Positions 15,264 through 24,902 of a DNA stretch of 64,000 bases are shown here, piece after piece. This stretch comes from Dyadobacter psychrotolerans (GTDB lineage Bacteria > Bacteroidota > Bacteroidia > Cytophagales > Spirosomataceae). The DNA lies in NCBI RefSeq assembly GCF_004349265.1, contig NZ_SMFL01000004.1:33150-97149 (forward strand). Direction: 5' to 3'. The translations under genes and the position numbers were made by a program. Every line of letters begins with the position of its first letter. Position 1 is the first letter of the stretch. A model generated the notes under the pieces. That model saw nothing but the letters and a program-made list of their open reading frames with translations, searched no databases and was not told the DNA's origin.

Positions 15264-18149
15264 TTGAGGTTAGCCTGTTTACCATATCTTCTGGCTGTAA
15301 GTCTGCTCTGTGTTTGTGCTGTGCACGCACAGCAGGCGGGCAACTTCCTGTATGATATGGGAACGAGCTCGTCAAGGCTTGAAGAGGGATTTATCCGGGT
15401 GAGTCCCGATGCAGCTTATAGTAATGGCCGCGGATATGGCTGGTTGGCCTTGCCGGAAAGTGCTTTTGACACACTCTATAACAGAATCGCTGACACCTTG
15501 TTCTGTGATGGAGTTATCGGTAAAAAAACAATGACTTTTAAAACCGACATTCCAGCCGGCGAATATTTTGTGTTGATCACAGTCGGTCATCCCGGCCAGC
15601 AGCTTATGCAGGTAATGATCACTGTAAATGGTCAGGTGCTGACTGAAAATCTATCGGCTCCATGGTTTCGGCTTCCTTACCGCTCAATCCGGCAAAAGAT
15701 CAGGATTGGAAAAGCCGGAGCGGTTGTGGAGCTAAAGGCAGTAGGCAAGGTTGATCTGATTGGTTTACACCGCGTAGAATTCAGGTCTGTTTCTGAAAAA
15801 AGCGAAAGCATTTTCTTAGATACACCTGAAACTGAAACGGAACAGATGACGGCTATTGCAGCCACCTTTCATGCGCGGCTACGCCGCGACCCGGCCAATA
15901 CCGCACTGGCCAACCGGCTGAATATACTGCAAAAGCTATTGACCGCAGAACGCTACTTCGAGCTGGCCGGTTGGTCCTGGTCTGTCACGCAAACAAAAAT
16001 GAACCAGATACAGCGCATGTATGCTGCCATTGACCTTCTGGATCAGATCGTTGCCGACCCCTCAGATGATCTGTACCATAAAGCATTGTACCTTCTTGCG
16101 AAAATACATTATTGGCTCTCAAAAGAGGACACAGACCTGCTTGACGAAAACAGATCGCAACTGTATTTTGATAAGCTGGCCGGCGTATTTCCGCAGCATG
16201 AGCTGATCAGAATGTATAAAGGCCAGCAGATAGAAGATAGCTTCACGCCGGATGCAAACATGAAGCATGCTCCAAAGTGGGCAGTACTTCAGCACGAGGC
16301 GATCAGCCGTATGCTGAAAGTAATTCACTGGTGGGTGCAGCACCGCCAGGCTGAAAACGGAGAGCTTGGAGGCAAGTATGCCGATGATGTGGAAATGCTC
16401 CGCTGGTGGCTGCCTGCCATTCTGGGAGCAGACGACAGTCTGGCCCGGGCCGGCTACACACGTCTGGCGGACGGAATCTGGAACAGCGGCGCGCTGTTGC
16501 GGGGTTATGATAAAAAAATAGATGATGTTGAGCATTCAGCCGAGCTTTTCAGGGATTCACACACGGGTATGTTTCTGATTCGTTATGGAGATCCTGCCTA
16601 CGTTGAAAGGGCGATGATCAGCATGCAGAATTTCGACGCTGTTTGGTCAGCATTCACCAGCTCGGGACACCGGCATTTTAAATCTTATTATCTCTCAGCG
16701 ACCCAGACGCTTACAGGGCCGGTTTACGGGGCGGATGTGCCGCTGAACGCAAGAGCATTGTTACCCGGGCTTTGGGCAGCGTGGTATAACCAGAATCCGG
16801 TTTTACTAAAACAGTTTTCACAGTGGGCCAAGGCCTGGGTTGAGCATGCCGCCAAACCGGAAAACGGTAAACCTGCCGGCATCATCCCAGCTGCTGTATG
16901 GTTTGGAAAGCATAAGATCACAGCTAAGTCAAACAAATGGTATGAGCCCGGTTTAAGGTATAGTTATTACAACTGGGACCATCTTGGCCATATCAGTGAG
17001 CTTTACAGTTTTCTATCCGGCATGCACGCGCTTACGGGCAATAGCTTGTTTTTAAATCCGGTCAATAAAGTCGCCGACCTGATGCGTTCTGGCTCAAAAG
17101 ACGGCGAAGTTGGCCGCTGCCAACCGGGCTCTTTGCAATGGGTAAAAAATACGCTGCGCAGCGGAGGGAAGGATAAGACGGCAGGCGCAAATCCATTTGG
17201 CAATATTTTCGCAATGACGGCCAGGCTGACCGGCGATGAGCGGTATGATGATCTGATCAAACAATATGCTTCTCCCTACAATCAATTTCAGCTGACTGGT
17301 AATCAGAATCAACTGCTGGCAGGTTTTGACGTCATCTTAAACTCGCTCAGATACAACTTTCCACTTTTAACCAGCGAAGCCAAATTCACAGACCGGGTTT
17401 ACGTAAGAGGAAGTGATTTACTCACAGGCATGTATACCGGCCACTTCGGGCGTGGATTTGAATATCCAGCGATGGTGGCCAGCTGGAAAAATACAGGACC
17501 GGATGTTGCTGTTTTTGTCCGCCGGGGAGATAAGTCTTCGGCCCTGGTTTCTCTTTACAATGCCGGCGGTGAGAAACAGGTGGAAATGAATACCTGGATG
17601 CTTACGCCGGGTGTTTATAAAGTCAGTGTTGGCTTGGATGAAAATGATGACGCGGTAGCTGACAAGTCAGTAAGTGAGCAACTGGTTACGATCACTGAGC
17701 GGGTAGGGAAGGTGAAAATCAAGCTTGCTGCAAAACGGCAGGTGTTAGTTGAAATAACCAGAAAAAGTCAGATTGTACAAAACGCAATAGCGCTGCCAGA
17801 TATCGCCATCGCCAGGGCCGATATCGTTGTTTCCGAATCTGATCAAACGATAGGGGATCAGCAGGTTCGATATACGGTTCATAACATTGGCAACGCGCCT
17901 TCGGCTCCCGCGATGGTTTATCTGATCACAAACGGCTTGCCGGCTGATAGCTGCCGGCTTGAAGCAATTCAGGCGCCAAACGATCTTGTTGCCCGCAGTA
18001 GGACTTCTGTTTTTCGATTTACACCAAAACCAGGAAGCTACCAGATCACCATTCAGGTAAAGTATGCTCAGCAGGAAGTGAATTCATATAACAATACAGC
18101 GGCCGTAAGCTACACACATCCTGGTTTTAAAAGACAACATCATGATTAG
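15264..18149 (+). CDS. Secreted 961-residue multidomain protein: beta-sandwich, helical toroid-like region, CARDB end
   Basis: It starts at TTG 15264 with a signal peptide (CLPYLLAVSLLCVCAVHAQ). Residues 25-175 form a beta-sandwich module opening with FLYDMGTSSSRLEEGFIRV, like the N-terminal modules of pectin-active esterases and lyases. Residues about 190-700 are mostly helical, with aromatic-rich helices (VIHWWVQHRQAENGELGGKY, WYEPGLRYSYYNWDHLGH) suggesting an alpha/alpha-barrel catalytic core. The C-terminal 110 residues (IARADIVVSESDQTIGDQQV to the end) resemble a CARDB adhesion-type domain. No catalytic family is recognised. It ends overlapping the next gene by 8 bp. Its position among glycosidases suggests it acts on the same polymer. 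Confidence 0.6.
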   Translation: MRLACLPYLLAVSLLCVCAVHAQQAGNFLYDMGTSSSRLEEGFIRVSPDAAYSNGRGYGWLALPESAFDTLYNRIADTLFCDGVIGKKTMTFKTDIPAGEYFVLITVGHPGQQLMQVMITVNGQVLTENLSAPWFRLPYRSIRQKIRIGKAGAVVELKAVGKVDLIGLHRVEFRSVSEKSESIFLDTPETETEQMTAIAATFHARLRRDPANTALANRLNILQKLLTAERYFELAGWSWSVTQTKMNQIQRMYAAIDLLDQIVADPSDDLYHKALYLLAKIHYWLSKEDTDLLDENRSQLYFDKLAGVFPQHELIRMYKGQQIEDSFTPDANMKHAPKWAVLQHEAISRMLKVIHWWVQHRQAENGELGGKYADDVEMLRWWLPAILGADDSLARAGYTRLADGIWNSGALLRGYDKKIDDVEHSAELFRDSHTGMFLIRYGDPAYVERAMISMQNFDAVWSAFTSSGHRHFKSYYLSATQTLTGPVYGADVPLNARALLPGLWAAWYNQNPVLLKQFSQWAKAWVEHAAKPENGKPAGIIPAAVWFGKHKITAKSNKWYEPGLRYSYYNWDHLGHISELYSFLSGMHALTGNSLFLNPVNKVADLMRSGSKDGEVGRCQPGSLQWVKNTLRSGGKDKTAGANPFGNIFAMTARLTGDERYDDLIKQYASPYNQFQLTGNQNQLLAGFDVILNSLRYNFPLLTSEAKFTDRVYVRGSDLLTGMYTGHFGRGFEYPAMVASWKNTGPDVAVFVRRGDKSSALVSLYNAGGEKQVEMNTWMLTPGVYKVSVGLDENDDAVADKSVSEQLVTITERVGKVKIKLAAKRQVLVEITRKSQIVQNAIALPDIAIARADIVVSESDQTIGDQQVRYTVHNIGNAPSAPAMVYLITNGLPADSCRLEAIQAPNDLVARSRTSVFRFTPKPGSYQITIQVKYAQQEVNSYNNTAAVSYTHPGFKRQHHD

Positions 18150-20748
18150 GCAGATTCTTTTTTTACTCTTTCAGTTTGTACTGCTGCAACCCCAGCTTGC
18201 CGTAGCGTCAGGCAGGCTTTCGCAAGTACTGCCCGCTCAAAATAGCGAAGCGCAGATGCTGCCCGTTTTGCCTTATCCTCAGTTTGTAGCCCAGACTGCC
18301 GGCGTTTTTAATTACACGTCAAACATAGCATTTAAAACAACAGCGCTTAGCCCGGAGCAGTCAGACAGGCTGCGGTCGCACTGGCAAGATTTTAAGTCTC
18401 AGATGGAAACTTCCGGCCAGTCAGGGCAGCTAAGTGTTGAGCTGTTTTTTATCAAAGACGCAAAACAGCAGCCGGAATTTTGGGCCCGGGCAAAAAGCTA
18501 TCAGGATAGCATCGGCAATGAAGGTTATATACTGATGGCAGCCGGAAATAAAATAATGATTGCCGCCAACAGCGAAACAGGTCTTTTTTATGGTCTTCAA
18601 AGTCTTCGGCAATTGACTCGCGCAGAATGGAAGCATGAGGTTTTTATTGCGGACTGGCCCGCTTTTGCCACAAGAGTCATCTTTGATGATATCAGCAGAG
18701 GGCCCATTTCCAAAGTTGGTTTTATCAAAGAACAAATTGCAAGGATGGCAGAGTTGAAGATCAACTACCTTTCATTTTACATCGAACATGTCGTCCAGCC
18801 GCTTTCCCATCCCGATTTTGCACCTGAAAACGGAAAGCTAACTATCGATCAGATCAGGGAATTATCAGCCTATGCTGAGAAATTTCATATCAAGCTCATC
18901 GGCAGCTTTCAGTCTTTTGGCCATTTTGAAAAGATTCTGGCATTGCCCCAATATAGCTCAATGGGCGAGACCGGCACGCTGATCTCGCCAGTTGACCCGA
19001 AAGCCCAGGCATTTTTGAAAGATGTGATCGGCGAGCTTTGTGATGCTTTTAGCGCGCCGTGGTTTAATGTGAACTGCGATGAGACTTTTGATCTGAACAA
19101 GGGAAAGTCGAAGGCCTACATCGACAGCATCGGAGCAGACCGGTTTTATGCTGATCATCTTAACTTTTTGTATGGCATTTTAAAGGCTCATAATAAAAAG
19201 ATGATGCTGTGGGGTGATGTGGCCATTCAGTACGAGAAGATTCCCGACATGCTGCCAAAAGATGTGGTTTATCTCACGTGGGAATATGGCTCGAACGATC
19301 AATATGACAAATGGATCAAGCCCTTTGCCAGCCGCGGACTAGAATTTATGGTTTGCCCGGGTGTTTTAAATTCTTACCGGATGTTTCCCGACATGCTCAT
19401 GGCCAAATCCAATATCAAAGGGTTTATCCAGCAGGGTAAAGCCAATGGCGCTACGGGTGCTTTCACCACGCTCTGGGACGATGGAGGTGCTTATCTTTTC
19501 TCAGCTGACTGGTATGGGGTGTACGCCGCGGCGGAAAAGAGCTGGAATCTGAAGACAACCAACGAAAAATCATTCGACTTAAGATACAGTAAGGCTGCTT
19601 ATGGCTCAGATAATGACAATTATGTCCAGGCCGTCTTTAAATTATTGGAGCTCAGAAGTTTGCCGCTGACTTACAATCTAAACGATCTTTTATGGCAGCA
19701 GCAGATTGTGCCTGAAAAAGGAAAGCAGCTTTGGCTAAACAACACAGATCTGCAAAAAGCAGAAAAGATCCTTGATCAGGCTTCTGATCTTCTCGCTGGC
19801 AGTATGGCCAGTTTCAACACCAGCGATATTACGGCCGTTGCCCACACGATAGCACAATACAAAATCATGATCGATACCCGTAGGCTTCTGGCCAGTCAGG
19901 CCGCTGTTTACCGTCAGGCGATCAAACTAAAAGACATCCGTTTGGAGCAGGCACGGAGCCTGCTGATACAGTCTTCGGATACCTTAAAACAGCTTAAAGA
20001 CAGATATGTGATTCTTCGGGATAATTTCCGCCAGCTTTGGAGAGCGGAAAACCAGGAGTATTGGCTGGATGTGGTTACGGCACCTTACGATACAAAAATC
20101 GGGCAGATCGCCGTTTTGGAGCAGGTTTTAAAAAATACCGCTTTATCTGCCGGCGCTAAACTGAATTTGCCTGCCGCTGATCAGATCGGCCTGGCTATTT
20201 ACCAAACCCCGTACACGTATTTTCAGTACTGGTTGCTGACAGGACCTTTTCCCTCCGGGACCAAGCAAACTGTTCCAGCTTTTATGTACTCAGAAAATGC
20301 AGAGTATAACAAGCCGCCCATTCCGGGTGGTATAGCAGTCTACAAAGGCAAGAATTACCGCTGGCATAAATTCGCTTCAAAAAGTGGATCGATGATTGAT
20401 CTGACTGAATATTTCGGAAAAAAAACGCCGGCCACTGCCTATGCTTACTGCACTTTGAATGTATCGGGAAAGGATGTCACCGAGGCCTTTGTGAACGCCC
20501 CTGGCGGCAGCGAAGTTTTCTGTGATGGAAAAAAAGTAGCGGTGATATCCGCCCGGAAAAAAGGGCCGGCTGAGCAGAAAATTGCACTTTCCTTAAGTAA
20601 GGGAAATCATCTTTTTCTGCTGAAAATCCCGGCCAGAAACGACGCGCCCTGGCGTTTCAGCATGCGGCTGGCAGATGGTGTGCAGGTGGTAAACAGTAAA
20701 CATAAATATCAGACCAATTCTAAAAACAAAACGTATGATGCAGAATAG
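18142..20748 (+). CDS. GH20-like beta-N-acetylhexosaminidase
   Basis: 868 residues. A signal peptide is followed by a GH20b-like alpha/beta domain (SVELFFIKDAK, then NEGYILMAAGNKIMIAANSE and GLFYGLQSLRQL), the usual prelude to the catalytic barrel. The barrel starts near IADWPAFATRVIFDDISRG. It carries the Asp-Glu pair Asp313-Glu314 (NVNCDETFDL) that in GH20 positions the substrate acetamido group and donates the proton. Substrate-pocket aromatics include LWDDGG and SADWYG. The C-terminal 190 residues are an extra domain of unknown role. The first residue of the common GGDE motif is Cys here. The likely product is beta-linked GlcNAc or GalNAc. It overlaps both neighbours (8 bp upstream, 14 bp downstream), indicating tight coupling. 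Confidence 0.8.
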   Translation: MIRQILFLLFQFVLLQPQLAVASGRLSQVLPAQNSEAQMLPVLPYPQFVAQTAGVFNYTSNIAFKTTALSPEQSDRLRSHWQDFKSQMETSGQSGQLSVELFFIKDAKQQPEFWARAKSYQDSIGNEGYILMAAGNKIMIAANSETGLFYGLQSLRQLTRAEWKHEVFIADWPAFATRVIFDDISRGPISKVGFIKEQIARMAELKINYLSFYIEHVVQPLSHPDFAPENGKLTIDQIRELSAYAEKFHIKLIGSFQSFGHFEKILALPQYSSMGETGTLISPVDPKAQAFLKDVIGELCDAFSAPWFNVNCDETFDLNKGKSKAYIDSIGADRFYADHLNFLYGILKAHNKKMMLWGDVAIQYEKIPDMLPKDVVYLTWEYGSNDQYDKWIKPFASRGLEFMVCPGVLNSYRMFPDMLMAKSNIKGFIQQGKANGATGAFTTLWDDGGAYLFSADWYGVYAAAEKSWNLKTTNEKSFDLRYSKAAYGSDNDNYVQAVFKLLELRSLPLTYNLNDLLWQQQIVPEKGKQLWLNNTDLQKAEKILDQASDLLAGSMASFNTSDITAVAHTIAQYKIMIDTRRLLASQAAVYRQAIKLKDIRLEQARSLLIQSSDTLKQLKDRYVILRDNFRQLWRAENQEYWLDVVTAPYDTKIGQIAVLEQVLKNTALSAGAKLNLPAADQIGLAIYQTPYTYFQYWLLTGPFPSGTKQTVPAFMYSENAEYNKPPIPGGIAVYKGKNYRWHKFASKSGSMIDLTEYFGKKTPATAYAYCTLNVSGKDVTEAFVNAPGGSEVFCDGKKVAVISARKKGPAEQKIALSLSKGNHLFLLKIPARNDAPWRFSMRLADGVQVVNSKHKYQTNSKNKTYDAE

Positions 20749-21985
20749 TAACCGGAGTTTTTACCGGACACTTTTGCTGTTGCTTGTCCTGGGGACATGC
20801 TCGGCAAACGCCCAGACAAAAAAGCAGGATGTGGTTTTGGCCATCGACCAGATCGCAAAATATGTTTCCGAAGTGATGCTGGATGCGGAAGGTAAATCAA
20901 AATGTGATTACAACATCACCGAAGGGAAATGGTATGACTATGAGGTGCCCTGGCATACAGGCCAGGCCGTCAATGCGCTGCTTGCAGCCTACAAACAAAC
21001 CGGTAATAAAAAATATCTGGCCGCAGCAACGCGGGGAGGTGATTGGTGGGCAGGACTGCAGATTAAAGACCATCCTGTTTTAAAGGGCATGGTCAACGCC
21101 CGTCATGGTGATTCGATCGGCGAGGATTTTATCGTTTTTGCAACTGTTTCAGACGGAACGCCTGGTATCTATGAGCTTTCAAGGGTGACTAAAAATCCCA
21201 AATATGCCAAGGTGGCGACCTCTGCTGCTTACTGGATGATGAAAAATATGTACGATGCGGAAAAAGGGATTTGCTATGATAATGTAGATGCCAAAACCGG
21301 AGAAGTACTTAAAGAATACAGTCCATTCTGGAAGGGAAAAGAAAAGCAGGAGTTGTTTGATGTCTCACGGCCCAATACAGAAGGCTGGCTTTTTAAAGAT
21401 GCGTTTGAATTTTCAGGGGACAAAAAATTCAAAGATGCCTTCATCAACCTTTGTAACAGTCTGCTTGAGAAACAAGGCTCTGAGGGTGTTTGGATGAGTT
21501 TTATGCCCAATTCTGCCCAGGAAAGATCGTTTCACCCACGGTTCTCGCTATGGTATGCAGAGTCGCTGATTGAAGCCTTTAAACTGACCGGAGACAGAAA
21601 ATACCTCGATGCTGCGGCAAAAACAGCTCAGGTTTTCGCCAAGGCGCAGCAGAAGGACGGAACGATGCTTTATGACAATTACCTCAACGGCAGACAACCA
21701 GACAAAGGCTCTGTGACAGGCTCGGCAGCTGCCCTGGCAGGTATTGTCTGGATTCAGCTCTCCGAAAACGGATACAAACAGTTTGATAAAAACATTGAAA
21801 AATCCGCAAGCTGGCTTTTGCAAAACCGGTACGCTTCCAATCACCCGGATCCGAATCTGAGAGGAGCTGTGCTGGAAACACGCACCCGGTTCAAAAACGG
21901 TAAAGTATGGCTGACCAACCGCGATACGGGAAGCATCTTTGCCCTTCGTTTCCTGGTGGATTACATCGCCTATAAATTCAAATAA
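20735..21985 (+). CDS. Secreted six-hairpin (alpha/alpha)6 glycosidase, uronyl-hydrolase-like
   Basis: 416 residues with signal peptide (TLLLLLVLGTCSANA). The protein is a series of helical hairpins: WHTGQAVNALLAAYKQTGNK, then WWAGLQI, VATSAAYWMMKNMYD, NTEGWLFKDAFEFSGDKKF, RFSLWYAESLIEAFKLTGD and GSVTGSAAALAGIVWIQLSE. This is the six-hairpin glycosidase fold of GH88, GH105 and related families, which remove unsaturated uronic acids left by lyases. The catalytic Asp of GH88/GH105 cannot be placed with confidence. A role on uronyl oligosaccharides fits the hexuronate importer downstream. It overlaps the GH20-like gene by 14 bp. Confidence 0.62.
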   Translation: MMQNSNRSFYRTLLLLLVLGTCSANAQTKKQDVVLAIDQIAKYVSEVMLDAEGKSKCDYNITEGKWYDYEVPWHTGQAVNALLAAYKQTGNKKYLAAATRGGDWWAGLQIKDHPVLKGMVNARHGDSIGEDFIVFATVSDGTPGIYELSRVTKNPKYAKVATSAAYWMMKNMYDAEKGICYDNVDAKTGEVLKEYSPFWKGKEKQELFDVSRPNTEGWLFKDAFEFSGDKKFKDAFINLCNSLLEKQGSEGVWMSFMPNSAQERSFHPRFSLWYAESLIEAFKLTGDRKYLDAAAKTAQVFAKAQQKDGTMLYDNYLNGRQPDKGSVTGSAAALAGIVWIQLSENGYKQFDKNIEKSASWLLQNRYASNHPDPNLRGAVLETRTRFKNGKVWLTNRDTGSIFALRFLVDYIAYKFK

Positions 21986-22017
21986 ATCTTACAATCCTTT
22001 ATCCCAATATTCTGTAT

Positions 22018-24855
22018 ATGAAAAATCTACTTAAAAAATGCTGTACCCTCACAGTGGGGATGCTCACGGCGCTGATGATTATTTTCTGGGCTAATCCCTC
22101 CATGGCCCAGCAGGCGGGTAATGTGAAAGGCCAGATCACAGGCGCCAATGGTGAGATTTTACCAGGTGCCTCAGTCTTTTTAAAAGGAACCACTGTGGGT
22201 GTGGCCACCGATCTTTCAGGCAACTACACGCTTTTGAATCTGACGGCAGGCGTCAAGACGATCTCTGTGAATTACATGGGTTTCCAGCCTTCCGAGCAAG
22301 AGGTTACCGTCGTTGCCGGAAAAACCGTTTTTTTAAACATTAACCTCAAATCGGCGGATCTGAATCTGGGTGAGGTGACGGTTACGGCCAATCAGGAAGG
22401 ACAAAGAAAAGCACTTAACCAGCAAAGGAATTCAGATAACATCAAACAGGTTATATCGGCTGATCTGATGGGAAGATTTCCGGATCTGAACGTTGCTGAA
22501 TCCTTGCAGCGTCTTCCGGGTGTGACGATCGGAAGAAACAGCAGCGGAGAGGGAGCTACTGTACAGATGCGGGGAACGCCTGGCAATTTTACCAACATCA
22601 ACGTCAACGGCGAACAGATCATGGGAACCCAGGAAGATGGTTCGCGTAACGCGCAGCTCGATGTGATTCCGGTCAATGTACTTGCTTCGATGGAAGTGGT
22701 TAAAACCCTGACACCTGATTTGGACGGTGATGCGATTGCTGGTGTGATAAATATGAAAACACCTACGGCAACTTCTTTAAAACCAAGATTATCAATTGAT
22801 TTGGGCGCGGGATATAACAATCTGCGTAGCAATTTGAACGGGATCGGAAATATATCTGTCGGCAAAAGGTTTTTTGCCGATGATAGAAATCCGAACGGAA
22901 AACTGGGCATTATGGCAACGGGCAGTTATTTTCGCACTAAAAACGGCTACGACGAAATCCGCTCGCAAGTTTGGGAAGCCAATGATTACGGAAAAGGAAG
23001 CATTTATTTTCCGACCGATATCCGCCTTTTATACGTCGAAAACCAGCGCACCAGAACAGGTACATCGGCTACAATCGATTACAATTTCAGCCCCACTACC
23101 AGCATTGTTGCCAATGTGATGTACAGCAATCATAACAATGAGCTGACTCGTTACCGCAAGCGTACCAGAATGCAGACGGCCAGAAACGTGCTCAATGAAA
23201 AGGGTGAATATACAAATTCAAGAGGGCGGGGATACAATGAGATCAAAGCAGCGACAGAAGACAACAGCAATCTGAACTTTAATATCCAGGGAGAAACTCT
23301 CATCGGCGCTGTGAAACTGGATGCGGGCGTTTTTATGAACGAATCAGAGTTTGTAAACAAGTCTGGTATATACAATTTCATTACCGGTAATATTCCGCTC
23401 TCTATCTCCGATATCAGCACGGATTATCTTTCTGCATACGGCACCGACTGGAAAAACAACGCCTCTCTATACACCTACAACACGGTGGAAAGAGACTGGT
23501 GGACGACAAACGGAAAGAATTTTACCGCCCGTCTGAACGCGAGTGTGCCTTACAAAATCGGTTCTAACACAGCATTCTTTAAGGCTGGAGCCAAGTTAAA
23601 GCGTATGCATAACCAAAGGTTCCGTCCTAATGAAACGATCGTTACGACCTATGCAGGTGCTGCTGCGGCAGGAAGCCTAACGAATTTCAGCGGAAATCCC
23701 GAGGTTGAATCTGAGCTGCTTGATGGCAATACCAATTTTGGTCTGGGTGTGGATAAGGACAAAACGATCAGTTTTCTGGATGCCAATTTAGGTACAAGCC
23801 TTTTCCCCATCAATGTGGGCGCGACAAGAAACAGCATTGATTCTTACTATTACGATGCAGTCGAAACAGTTTCTTCGGCCTATGTGATGAACAGGATCCA
23901 GTTTAATAAACTCATGTTCCTGTTGGGAGCTCGCATTGAAAAAACCAATGTAGACTACAAAGGAAACATCATTGAAACCAACGCCGAGGGTAACTGGGTA
24001 TCGACAGCCCCGAACAGAAAAAAGAATGACTACATCAAGGTGCTTCCCAATATCCAGTTCAAATACGATCTTGATAAATCCTCTTTGTTACGTGCTGCGC
24101 TGACTTACGGCTATTCGCGGCCTAATTTCGTCGACCTGGTACCAGGCCGCATGATCAGTATTCTCAGCGAAACGGTAACAGACGGTAACCCCGAGCTTAA
24201 ACCTGCATTTGCTACCAATCTTGATTTGATGTATGAAAAATACCTCAACAACCTAGGAATTATTTCAGGAGGAGTGTTTTACAAAAAAATCAATAAGTTT
24301 CAATACAACAGCGTCTTTGCCCTGGCAGGAAATGAATTCGAGGGTGCGCAGCGGTATGAAGGGTGGAGATGGTTCAGAACACTTAATGGTGACAATGCCA
24401 ATGTATATGGTGTAGAGCTGAATGTTCAGGCCAATCTTACGTTTTTGCCAGGTATTCTGAAAGGACTTTCCGTGCTTGCCAACTACACCTACACCCATTC
24501 AAGTGCAGATGCCCAGTTCCGCAAGGATCTTCGCCTTCCCGGACAGGCTGATCACACCGCCAACGGATCGCTTTCATTCAACCATAAAAAGTTTACGATC
24601 CAGGGTAACCTAAACTATAACGGTGCTTACACGGTGCTTTTGGGTGATCAGGATGCAACCGATGTCGTTCGTCATGACAGAATTCAGATCGATGCCAACG
24701 CCTCCTACCGTATTACCGAGAGATTTTCTATTTATGCCGAAGCACAAAACCTTACCAAAGCGCCGCAAACGGATTACTTCGGCGAGCGTGAGCGGATTTA
24801 TCAGAAGCAATTTTATTCTTTCTGGGGCCGCGCGGGTGTAAAATTCAGATTCTGA
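22018..24855 (+). CDS. TonB-dependent receptor, Xanthomonas/Caulobacter type, with carboxypeptidase-like N-domain
   Basis: 945 residues. After the signal peptide comes a carboxypeptidase-regulatory-like beta sandwich (GNVKGQITGANGEILPGASV) and then the plug (VAESLQRLPGVTIGRNSSGE, VQMRGTPGNFTNINVNGEQI, LTPDLDGDAIAGVINMKT). The barrel ends in the aromatic strand AGVKFRF. The plug wording is that of the receptor subfamily common in Xanthomonas and Caulobacter for carbohydrate uptake, not of SusC, and no SusD gene follows. It imports oligosaccharides through the outer membrane using TonB energy. It sits 32 bp after the glycosidase gene in the operon. Confidence 0.92.
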   Translation: MKNLLKKCCTLTVGMLTALMIIFWANPSMAQQAGNVKGQITGANGEILPGASVFLKGTTVGVATDLSGNYTLLNLTAGVKTISVNYMGFQPSEQEVTVVAGKTVFLNINLKSADLNLGEVTVTANQEGQRKALNQQRNSDNIKQVISADLMGRFPDLNVAESLQRLPGVTIGRNSSGEGATVQMRGTPGNFTNINVNGEQIMGTQEDGSRNAQLDVIPVNVLASMEVVKTLTPDLDGDAIAGVINMKTPTATSLKPRLSIDLGAGYNNLRSNLNGIGNISVGKRFFADDRNPNGKLGIMATGSYFRTKNGYDEIRSQVWEANDYGKGSIYFPTDIRLLYVENQRTRTGTSATIDYNFSPTTSIVANVMYSNHNNELTRYRKRTRMQTARNVLNEKGEYTNSRGRGYNEIKAATEDNSNLNFNIQGETLIGAVKLDAGVFMNESEFVNKSGIYNFITGNIPLSISDISTDYLSAYGTDWKNNASLYTYNTVERDWWTTNGKNFTARLNASVPYKIGSNTAFFKAGAKLKRMHNQRFRPNETIVTTYAGAAAAGSLTNFSGNPEVESELLDGNTNFGLGVDKDKTISFLDANLGTSLFPINVGATRNSIDSYYYDAVETVSSAYVMNRIQFNKLMFLLGARIEKTNVDYKGNIIETNAEGNWVSTAPNRKKNDYIKVLPNIQFKYDLDKSSLLRAALTYGYSRPNFVDLVPGRMISILSETVTDGNPELKPAFATNLDLMYEKYLNNLGIISGGVFYKKINKFQYNSVFALAGNEFEGAQRYEGWRWFRTLNGDNANVYGVELNVQANLTFLPGILKGLSVLANYTYTHSSADAQFRKDLRLPGQADHTANGSLSFNHKKFTIQGNLNYNGAYTVLLGDQDATDVVRHDRIQIDANASYRITERFSIYAEAQNLTKAPQTDYFGERERIYQKQFYSFWGRAGVKFRF

Positions 24856-24902
24856 TCCTAAGTACAAAGTAGAATAAGACAATAAATCAAAATACACAAA
24901 AA

